The notes beneath the pieces are model-generated. The model had not been told where the DNA came from, did not search any database, and saw only the letters and a program-made list of their open reading frames with translations. Of a DNA stretch of 11,247 nt, positions 1 through 5,842 are shown in pieces (position 1 is the first letter of the stretch; each line of letters begins with the position of its first letter). The position numbers were made by a program, and so were the translations under genes. The stretch comes from CAYYJV01 sp964486395 (GTDB lineage: Bacteria; Patescibacteriota; Minisyncoccia; Minisyncoccales; MHMH01), in assembly GCA_964486395.1 (NCBI GenBank), contig CAZALP010000019.1, positions 1 through 11,247 of the forward strand, written 5' to 3'.

Positions 1-59
1 ATTTGGAGGCTCCCGATGTTTTGTCAGAAAAAGTTTTAAATTTTATTAATAATCTATGA
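1..59 (+). CDS. C-terminal end of an unidentified protein (partial)
   Basis: Reading from base 3, an open frame enters the window from the left and stops at TGA 57-59. It encodes the last 18 residues, LEAPDVLSEKVLNFINNL, which look like an amphipathic terminal helix. The stop overlaps the start of the next gene as ATGA, the same coupling seen at two other gene pairs in this window, and this is the main reason to believe it is real. The other two forward frames stop earlier (37-39 and 47-49) and do not make this junction. Too little is present to name a family. The neighbours suggest an envelope-biosynthesis gene, but that is only inference. Confidence 0.5.
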   Translation, partial: LEAPDVLSEKVLNFINNL

Positions 60-1678
60 CGTTTTTAATTTCTATTCTCTGGCTGGTTGTTTTTACCAAG
101 AAACTTTTCTTTTGGGTTTGGCTTTGGCAGCTGAAAGAATATCACATTGGCAGGTTTTTGGATCATTTCCGGACAGAAAAAGGAAAAAAACTGCTTTTAA
201 GTCCCTGGTTAGCGGTTAAGGCAGTCGCCCTTTTTGGGATTTTTTTCTACCCGCATCTTTATTTGTTTTATTTCGTTTTGGCTATTTTTTTCTTCGAATC
301 CCTTTTAGCGATCAGACATTCTTTTCGGAAAACGCTTAAGATTCCGGTGTTAACCAGAAAGACCAGCCTGATTTTGACCGCCGGCATGTCCTTGGAGTTG
401 TTGGCTTTGACTGTTTTTTTCAATCTCGGATTTTCTCTTAAAAAATTCACTCTTTATCTGTTGGGCTTGGACATTTTAGCTCCCCTGGTTTTTTCTTTTC
501 TAGTTTTGCTTTTCCAGCCGTTGACCGTGGCCTTAAGGGAACAGTTAATTAGAAAAGCTAAGAAAAAAAGAGAAAGGTTTAAGGACTTACTGGTCATAGG
601 CATTACCGGTTCTTACGGTAAAACTTCCACTAAGGAATTTCTGGCGACTATCCTGGCAAAAAAATACAAGGTTTTAAAAACCAAAGAGCATCAAAATTCC
701 GAAGTAGGCATTTCCCGCCGCATTTTAAGAGATTTGAACGAAGAATATGATATTTTCGTGGTTGAAATGGGAGCTTACAATAAGGGAGGAATAAAGCTTT
801 TATGCGATATTGCCAAACCAAGGATAGGCATAGTAACCGGAGTCAACGAACAGCATTTATCGACCTTTGGCACCATGGAAAATCTTCTTTCGGCCGAAGG
901 CGGAGGAGAATTAGCGGCATCTTTGCCGGAAGACGGTCTGGCTATATTTAATTACGACAATCCTCTCGTAAAAAAGGACAGGATAAAAGATTATAATGCA
1001 AGACTGAAGAACGTTAAATTTTATTCTTTATTTGAAAAAGAAAGCGATTTATGGGCTAAGGAGATTAAAATAGAAAAAGAAGCCCTTTCTTTTAAGGCGG
1101 TTGCCAAAGACGGAGAGCAGGCCATTTTTAACCTTAACTTATTGGGCATTCATAATATCCATAATATGCTGGCTGCAGCTATCTGCGCTAAATATCTGGG
1201 GATGGGCTTGGCAGAGATTGCCAAGGCGGCAGCTCAAATTGAACCCTGGCAATCAGGAATGCAGCTGAAAGAGGGGACTGGCGGATTAAACATTATTGAT
1301 GCCACTTATTCTGCCAATCCCTCGGGAGTTATGTCCCATTTGGACTACCTTAAAGTTTGGCCCGGGAAAAGGGTGCTGGCAATGCCTTGTTTGATTGAAT
1401 TGGGAAAAGCCTCCAAAGAAGTCCACCAGAGGATAGGTAAGAAAATCGCCGATGTCTGCGATTTGGCCATCATTACAACCAAAGACAGGTTTAAGGAAAT
1501 AAAAGAGGGGGCAGGAGAGCTGCCCCAAACCCAGCCAAGGGAAAGAGAGGCGGAAGTCGTGTTTATGGAAAAGCCCGCAGAAATCGTGGATAAAATAAAA
1601 AGCTTTGCTAAGCCCGGCGACGTAATTCTCCTGGAAAGTCGAGTTCCAAGCGAGGTAATTAACTCCTTAATCAGGTAA
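56..1678 (+). CDS. murF: MurF-type Mur ligase with an N-terminal membrane domain
   Basis: This is a Mur ligase of 540 residues, most like MurF, which joins D-Ala-D-Ala to the UDP-MurNAc-tripeptide in the last cytoplasmic step of peptidoglycan precursor synthesis. Visible marks are the ATP-binding loop GSYGKTS (185-191), EMGA (237-240), the VNEQH segment (263-267), GIHNIHN (364-370) at the end of the central domain, and DATYSANP (415-422), matching the DDxYNANP signature of MurF C-terminal domains. The order of domains is normal. The first roughly 155 residues are unusual: about four or five hydrophobic segments (near 3-24, 52-86, 104-124 and 132-153) followed by a basic stretch, so the enzyme is probably membrane-anchored. 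Typical MurF is about 450 residues and soluble. The start overlaps the preceding stop (ATGA) and has no Shine-Dalgarno sequence. The family is certain; the exact substrate is less so, because the MurF signature is altered (DA for DD, S for N). Confidence 0.85.
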   Translation: MTFLISILWLVVFTKKLFFWVWLWQLKEYHIGRFLDHFRTEKGKKLLLSPWLAVKAVALFGIFFYPHLYLFYFVLAIFFFESLLAIRHSFRKTLKIPVLTRKTSLILTAGMSLELLALTVFFNLGFSLKKFTLYLLGLDILAPLVFSFLVLLFQPLTVALREQLIRKAKKKRERFKDLLVIGITGSYGKTSTKEFLATILAKKYKVLKTKEHQNSEVGISRRILRDLNEEYDIFVVEMGAYNKGGIKLLCDIAKPRIGIVTGVNEQHLSTFGTMENLLSAEGGGELAASLPEDGLAIFNYDNPLVKKDRIKDYNARLKNVKFYSLFEKESDLWAKEIKIEKEALSFKAVAKDGEQAIFNLNLLGIHNIHNMLAAAICAKYLGMGLAEIAKAAAQIEPWQSGMQLKEGTGGLNIIDATYSANPSGVMSHLDYLKVWPGKRVLAMPCLIELGKASKEVHQRIGKKIADVCDLAIITTKDRFKEIKEGAGELPQTQPREREAEVVFMEKPAEIVDKIKSFAKPGDVILLESRVPSEVINSLIR

Positions 1679-1900
1679 ATACGAAATTCCCCACTGCATT
1701 AACATATTTTTACCGATCGGCATAGACGAGTTTTTGCCTTTTCGCAACAGAAAGAATTTTGGAAGCAACTCGAAAAAAAGAGAAATAAAAAACAATTCAG
1801 TCAATTTATAAGTTATTTCAAGAAAAAAGATATGTTAAATTTTCTAGGAAAAGGGAAAAAGTGCGAAACTACAATAAGATACTAATTACCTAAGATTTTA

Positions 1901-2908
1901 ATGACAAATTGTCAAGAGATAACCAATAGAGAAGAATGGGAGAGATTCTTCGATAAAGTTCAGGAAAAGACCTTTTTGCAGTCTTGGAATTGGGGAGAGT
2001 TTCAGAAGATGATGGGAAATAAAATCTGGAGATTGGGAATATACGACGATGTGCACGCCCCGGGGGTGCACAATGTGGCGTTAGTGGTAAGGATTACCGC
2101 CAAGAGGGGAAGGTTTCTATTAATTCAGCATGCGGTGGAAGTTTCGGAAATATTGGTGCAAAAGCTGAAAGAAATAGCCCAAAAAGAGAACTGCAGTTTT
2201 ATTAGGATAGCTCCTCTTTTGCCAAGGACTCCGGAGAATGAAAAACTGTTTAAGGATTTAGGGTTTAGAGAGTCTCCCATACACGCTTCGGCTTATGAGG
2301 CGACTTGGAGACTTGATATTACGCCCCGGGAAGACGAGCTTTTGATGAATATGCGCAAAACCACTCGTTATCTTATTCGTCAGGCCCAGAAGAACTCCGA
2401 TATTAAAATTAGTAAGAGCGAGAGATTAGACGACGTGGTAATCTATGATAAGCTCAAGCAGAAAGTCGCTGCTCATCAAAAATTTACTCCTTTTTCTTTG
2501 GAATTTATTGAAAACGAATTTAAGTCTTTTTCCAAAGACAATCAAGCCTTGTTGTTTTTCGGCAAATACAAAGGAGAAATTATAGCCGCGGCTTTAGTTA
2601 TTTTCTGGTCTGGCATTGGTTTTTACCATCAGGCGGCTTTGAGCCCGAGACATCATAAAATACCGATAGCTTATCTGTTGCAATGGGAGGCGATAAAAGA
2701 AGCCAAAAGAAGGGGGTGTCATTTGTATGATTTTTGGGGTTATGTTGATCCAAAATCAAAACATCCCTGGGCTGGCCCCACGTTTTTTAAAATGGGCTTT
2801 GGCGGCAAGGCCTTTGAATATGTCAAAACCCAGGATTTGCCCCTTTCCAAAAAATACTGGCTGACTTATCTTTTTGAAAAAGCCAGGAAGACAAAAAGGG
2901 GATTATGA
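1901..2908 (+). CDS. FemAB-family peptidoglycan bridge aminoacyltransferase
   Basis: A 335-residue FemA/FemB/FemX-type protein. The family transfers amino acids from aminoacyl-tRNA to the stem peptide of lipid II, using two GNAT-like folds. Recognisable features are FLQSWNWGEF (25-34) near the N-terminus, the basic run MRKTTRYLIRQA in the middle, KYKGEIIAAALVIF, and the late signature YDFWGY (from 276) followed by HPWAGPTFFKMGFGG (288-302). The usual FemX coiled-coil arm is not evident. It overlaps ftsQ by ATGA, so the two are probably translated together, and it follows the Mur ligase after a 222-nt gap. The upstream sequence has no Shine-Dalgarno motif. One oddity is that residues 51-57 (VHAPGVH) are encoded by a GC-rich palindrome, described separately. 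The amino acid it attaches cannot be read from the sequence. Confidence 0.87.
   Translation: MTNCQEITNREEWERFFDKVQEKTFLQSWNWGEFQKMMGNKIWRLGIYDDVHAPGVHNVALVVRITAKRGRFLLIQHAVEVSEILVQKLKEIAQKENCSFIRIAPLLPRTPENEKLFKDLGFRESPIHASAYEATWRLDITPREDELLMNMRKTTRYLIRQAQKNSDIKISKSERLDDVVIYDKLKQKVAAHQKFTPFSLEFIENEFKSFSKDNQALLFFGKYKGEIIAAALVIFWSGIGFYHQAALSPRHHKIPIAYLLQWEAIKEAKRRGCHLYDFWGYVDPKSKHPWAGPTFFKMGFGGKAFEYVKTQDLPLSKKYWLTYLFEKARKTKRGL
2051..2071. repeat. GC-rich 21-nt palindrome inside the FemAB gene
   Basis: The 21 bases form an inverted repeat around a central C: GTGCAC at each end, CCC facing GGG inside, and one G-G mismatch. Seventeen of the 21 bases are G or C, in a gene that is otherwise AT-leaning. 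It is exactly seven codons (VHAPGVH) and lies in a surface-loop position between GIYDD and NVALVV. It may be an inserted short palindromic element. There is no second copy in this window. Confidence 0.6.
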
Positions 2909-3651
2909 GCAAATACAAAAGACCTTACAGGTTTAAGAAAAAGAAATCGATATTGCGCAACCGATTTTTCTGGCTGGGCATTTTGGTTTTGGCGGCCGGG
3001 GGAGCTGCCTTTTATTTGCTTTTCTTTTCCGAGTTTTTCCAAGTGGAAAAAATTGCCGTGCGAGGTCAAGAAAAAGTTTCAGAGGGGGAAATAAGGTCGG
3101 TGGCAGAAAAAAGACTGGAAAGCAGGATTTTGTTTTTCAAAACCAAGAGCATTTTTGCCATTGATTTGGGAGAGATCAAAAAAGAGATTCTTAACCGGTT
3201 TCCCCAAGTTGCCACAGTCGAAGTCAGCCGAGACCTTCCCGACGCTTTGAGCATTCGGGTTTCAGAAAGGCAGGCAGTGGCCGTATGGTGCCTCCAAGAC
3301 TGCTTCTTTATAGATAAAGAAGGAGCGCCTTTCCAAAGAGCTCCTTTGGAAACGGATTTAATCAAAGTGTCCGGCGAGGAAAAATTACTCGGAGAAATAG
3401 GCCGGATTTTGGAGGTTAAATCAAAACTGAAAGAGGAATTGGGAATTGAAATCGGGAAAGCCGAATTGGTTTCTTCCCAAAGGCTGAACGTGGAGACTTT
3501 GGAAGGCTGGGAGATATATTTTGACTTGAAAGGGGATTTTGGCTGGCAGATTCAAAAGCTCGGTTTGGTTCTGGAAAAACAAATCCCTCCTGAGAAAAGA
3601 GGGAGCCTGGAATATGTGGATTTGAGGTTCAGCCGAGTTTACTACAAATGA
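2905..3651 (+). CDS. ftsQ: Cell division protein FtsQ/DivIB
   Basis: A 248-residue bitopic membrane protein of the divisome. The order is typical: a short basic cytoplasmic tail (1-20), one hydrophobic segment (about 21-43), then an external POTRA domain (about 45-118), starting FQVEKIAVRG and including the NRFPQVATVEVSRDLPDALSI segment with the usual 'PxVxxVxVxRxxPxxLxI' pattern. The beta domain that follows ends with LEYVDLRFSRVYYK, matching the common 'xxxIDLRxxxxxYx' close of FtsQ. The family scaffolds the FtsB/FtsL complex at the septum. The start overlaps the FemAB stop as ATGA, and a G-rich run lies only 3 nt ahead of it, too close for a good ribosome site. It converges on the transporter gene with a single base between the two stops and no terminator hairpin. 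Confidence 0.88.
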   Translation: MSKYKRPYRFKKKKSILRNRFFWLGILVLAAGGAAFYLLFFSEFFQVEKIAVRGQEKVSEGEIRSVAEKRLESRILFFKTKSIFAIDLGEIKKEILNRFPQVATVEVSRDLPDALSIRVSERQAVAVWCLQDCFFIDKEGAPFQRAPLETDLIKVSGEEKLLGEIGRILEVKSKLKEELGIEIGKAELVSSQRLNVETLEGWEIYFDLKGDFGWQIQKLGLVLEKQIPPEKRGSLEYVDLRFSRVYYK

Positions 3652-3652
3652 A

Positions 3653-4564
3653 TTAAAGCCAACCTTTCTTTTTAAAGAAAATGAACATCATTCCGATAAG
3701 GGCTGCCATGATGCCAATGATAATCCAGAAACCGGCAGAGGATTCTGAAAAGGGTAAGACGAGGTTCATTCCCCACAGGCTGGCTAGGAGAGTCAAAGGT
3801 AGGAGAATGACAGAAAACACAGTCAGGATTTTGATGATTTCATTTATTTTGGTGGAAAGCAGGGATTGGTTGGTGTCTTCCAGGGCCAGGATTGTTTCTT
3901 TGAAGGTTTTCAAGCTGTTCCAGGCTTGGCTGTAGGCTCCCAGAATGTCGGCAAAATAGGGAGACATTTCTTTTCCGAAAAATTTTTCTCCTTCGACCGC
4001 CAGGGAGTTCAAGATTTCTCCCTGGGGCTCAATAATCCGCCAGAAATTAATAATATCGGTTTTGATGTAAGATATTTCCCTAACCATCTCCTTTTCTTTT
4101 CCTTTGAATATCTCTTTTTCTATTTCGTCCATTTTTTTGTCAATTTGTATCAGTTTTGTCTGACAGGTTTTCCAAAATCCGCTGAGGATGAAAAAGAGAA
4201 GATAGCCCGTACCTTTTGACATATAGCTTTTTCGGGATTCCTGATAAAGGTTGCAGCTGTCAAAGAGCGCTTTTAGCGGAATGATTGTTTTGTAGTGGCT
4301 GGTGATTATCACTCTTTTGGTAACGATGATGTCTAATTCCCGGGATTTGGTTTCTTTCTTTTCCTTGCTGTAAAAAGGGTAATACAGGCTCATGAAAAGG
4401 TAGTTGTCGTGGTGTTCCATCCTTGGCCTGTATCCCAGAGGTATCAATTCTCCCAAAACCAAAGGATGGAACTCAAAGTTCTTTTTTAAGTATTGGACGT
4501 CTTCTTTGGTCGGGTTTTCAATATCAACCCAGGTTACTTTTGGCCCTTTTACGATTTTTCGCAT
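3653..4564 (-). CDS. corA: CorA-family magnesium/divalent metal transporter
   Basis: A 303-residue CorA-type channel. The large N-terminal cytoplasmic domain ends in a long helix. Two transmembrane segments follow (about 243-263 and 277-297), with the diagnostic GMN motif at 265-267 directly after the first, in LWGMNLVLPF. The usual YGMNV is here WGMNL. The short basic tail KKKGWL is typical. The family works as a homopentamer carrying Mg2+ (or Co2+/Ni2+) inward. Ion choice cannot be settled from sequence, and the second-loop MPE-type acidic motif is replaced by FSESSAG. The gene is transcribed away from the heat-shock operon and ends 1 nt from the ftsQ stop. Its start sits 8 nt behind an extended -10 box, suggesting a leaderless mRNA. 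Confidence 0.93.
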   Translation of the reverse strand: MRKIVKGPKVTWVDIENPTKEDVQYLKKNFEFHPLVLGELIPLGYRPRMEHHDNYLFMSLYYPFYSKEKKETKSRELDIIVTKRVIITSHYKTIIPLKALFDSCNLYQESRKSYMSKGTGYLLFFILSGFWKTCQTKLIQIDKKMDEIEKEIFKGKEKEMVREISYIKTDIINFWRIIEPQGEILNSLAVEGEKFFGKEMSPYFADILGAYSQAWNSLKTFKETILALEDTNQSLLSTKINEIIKILTVFSVILLPLTLLASLWGMNLVLPFSESSAGFWIIIGIMAALIGMMFIFFKKKGWL

Positions 4565-4572
4565 ATTGGAAT

Positions 4573-4581
4573 ATTATAACA
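4573..4581 (-). promoter_or_regulatory. Extended -10 promoter for corA
   Basis: On the minus strand the sequence reads TGTTATAAT, a consensus extended -10 (TGnTATAAT). The last base of the box is separated from the corA ATG by 8 nt, so the predicted transcription start falls on or within 1-2 nt of the start codon. No good -35 is visible, as is common with extended -10 promoters. Confidence 0.65.
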
Positions 4582-4620
4582 TATTAGGAAACCAATTTCT
4601 CTGTGGATAAAATTAATTTG

Positions 4621-4647
4621 TTAGCACTCTTGACATTTGAGTGCTAG
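4621..4647. promoter_or_regulatory. CIRCE operator (HrcA binding site)
   Basis: TTAGCACTC, nine bases, then GAGTGCTAG: the CIRCE inverted repeat with a single deviation from consensus (final G for A). HrcA binds this element and represses heat-shock chaperone genes. It lies directly ahead of hrcA. The spacer itself carries the -35 hexamer, so bound HrcA would cover the promoter core. Confidence 0.96.
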
Positions 4648-4658
4648 TTTTTTAATAT
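4630..4658 (+). promoter_or_regulatory. Sigma-70-type promoter of the hrcA-grpE-dnaK-dnaJ operon
   Basis: TTGACA (4630-4635), a 17-nt spacer, and TAATAT (4653-4658). The -35 is perfect and lies inside the CIRCE spacer; the right arm of CIRCE forms the first part of the promoter spacer. The transcription start should fall at about 4665-4667, coinciding with the ATG at 4666. Confidence 0.85.
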
Positions 4659-4665
4659 GAATATG

Positions 4666-5331
4666 ATGCTTACTGAGAGGCAGGAGAAAATATTGAATAG
4701 CGTAGTGCAGGAATATATTGGTCGGGCTGAACCCGTCAGCTCCCAAATGCTTGAGAAGAAATACAGATTTGGCTTGTCGCCTGCTACCATCAGGAATGAA
4801 ATGCAGAAACTGACCAGCCAGGGTTTTTTGTTTCAACCCCATACTTCGGCTGGCAGAATACCCACCGACAAGGGATACCGATTGTTTGTGGACAAACTGC
4901 TGGAAAATGAATTGGAGGAGTTTGCTAGCAGTTGGGAAAAAGAAATCGAAGATTCCTTGAGTTTTGTCAGGGAAGCTACCAGATTTCTTTCCGAAGAATC
5001 TTCAAATTTGGCCGTGGGATACTTGTCTGCGGACAAAATTTTTTGGAAAGAAGGCTGGGGAGGAATTTTCTGCGAGCCGGAATTTTCCCAAAGAGGGTAT
5101 GCAGTCAGTTTTGCCAAAATGCTGGATGATTTTGAAAGGAACATCGAAAGAGTGAATCTGCCCTCTCAAATAAGCGTATACATCGGCAGGGAGAATCCCT
5201 TTTCTAGAGTTAAGGATTTTAGTCTCATTACTTTGGGGTTCTCGGAAGGTCTTTTTGCCCTTTTAGGTCCCAAGAGAATGAGTTATGATAAGAATATTGA
5301 ATTATTTTGTCGTTTATGTCAGAAGATTTAA
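4666..5331 (+). CDS. hrcA: Heat-inducible transcription repressor HrcA (compact form)
   Basis: HrcA represses the chaperone operon by binding CIRCE. From ATG 4666 the protein starts MLTERQEKILNSVVQEYI, the usual HrcA N-terminus. The winged-helix part contains SPATIRNEMQKL and the QPHTSAGRIPTDKGYR signature. The C-terminal part has ISVYIGRENPFSR and LLGPKRMSYDKNIEL, matching the end of the HrcA core domain. At 221 residues it is about 120 shorter than the usual 340 or so, with the middle (the inserted dimerisation region of the core) greatly reduced. An in-frame ATG at 4657 exists but lies inside the -10 box, so it cannot be on the mRNA; 4663 is also upstream of the likely start. Translation is probably leaderless from 4666. 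The 3' end overlaps grpE by 16 nt. Confidence 0.93.
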   Translation: MLTERQEKILNSVVQEYIGRAEPVSSQMLEKKYRFGLSPATIRNEMQKLTSQGFLFQPHTSAGRIPTDKGYRLFVDKLLENELEEFASSWEKEIEDSLSFVREATRFLSEESSNLAVGYLSADKIFWKEGWGGIFCEPEFSQRGYAVSFAKMLDDFERNIERVNLPSQISVYIGRENPFSRVKDFSLITLGFSEGLFALLGPKRMSYDKNIELFCRLCQKI

Positions 5332-5819
5332 AAAAGAAATCTGCCCCCGAGGGGCAAGACTCGCTTAATGAAATTAGGCGACAGTTAGAAGAGTGCCAGA
5401 AAAAGAGAGACGAGTATTTAGCCGGATGGCAGAGAGCTAGAGCCGACTTTTTAAATTACAAAAAAGACGAAATGGAAAGGATGGCAGAGTTGGTGAAGTT
5501 TGCCAACGTGGAATTGATTTTAAAAATTCTGCCCGTTTTGGATAATTTTTATGAAGCTGAGAAAAAACTAAAAAGCGCGGAAACAGAAGACGTAAAAGGG
5601 TTGTTGCAGATTAGGGTCCAGTTCGAGGATTTTTTCAAAAGGCAGGGTGTGGAAGAAATAAAGTCATTGGGCGAGAAGTTTGATCCCAATTTCCACGAAG
5701 CCGTAGAGCAGGTTGAATTAAAAGACAAGGAACCCGGCACAATTATTGAGGAAATTCAAAAAGGTTATACCTTGCAGGGCAAAGTCATACGTCCTGCCAA
5801 AGTAAAAATCGTTAAATAA
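5316..5819 (+). CDS. grpE: Nucleotide exchange factor GrpE
   Basis: A 167-residue GrpE, the dimeric factor that releases ADP from DnaK. The N-terminus is charged and predicted to form the long paired helix (about 15-75: repeated E/K/R with LEECQKKRDEYLAGWQRARADFLNYKK). The next part has the family motif LKILPVLDNFYEAEK, and the beta-wing region carries GEKFDPNFHEAVEQVE and the closing GYTLQGKVIRPAKVKIVK. I chose ATG 5316 (MSEDLKKK) over the in-frame TTG at 5307, which would add only MSF. No Shine-Dalgarno is seen. The start lies inside hrcA, so it probably depends on translational coupling. It is part of the CIRCE-controlled operon. Confidence 0.94.
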   Translation: MSEDLKKKSAPEGQDSLNEIRRQLEECQKKRDEYLAGWQRARADFLNYKKDEMERMAELVKFANVELILKILPVLDNFYEAEKKLKSAETEDVKGLLQIRVQFEDFFKRQGVEEIKSLGEKFDPNFHEAVEQVELKDKEPGTIIEEIQKGYTLQGKVIRPAKVKIVK

Positions 5820-5842
5820 TTAAAAATTAAAAATTTAAAATT
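5820..5842 (+). repeat. A/T heptamer repeat filling the grpE-dnaK spacer
   Basis: The whole 23-nt spacer consists of TTAAAAA, TTAAAAA, TTTAAAA plus two T before the dnaK ATG. It has no ribosome-binding site. The A/T-only leader should keep the start codon unstructured, which may help initiation without a Shine-Dalgarno. Confidence 0.55.

Noticed and set aside
3666..3681. AT-only inverted repeat (TTTCTTT / AAAGAAA) near the ftsQ-corA junction as a terminator
   Set aside because: It has no G-C stem and a 2-nt loop, and it encodes the FFKKKG end of CorA; it is probably a coding coincidence.
4657..4665. Earlier in-frame ATG codons (4657, 4663) as the hrcA start
   Set aside because: 4657 is within the -10 box and 4663 just before the expected transcript start; the conserved HrcA N-terminus MLTERQ begins at 4666.
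5307..5315. TTG at 5307 as the grpE start
   Set aside because: It adds only MSF before the normal MSEDLKK start; ATG at 5316 is available and more likely.
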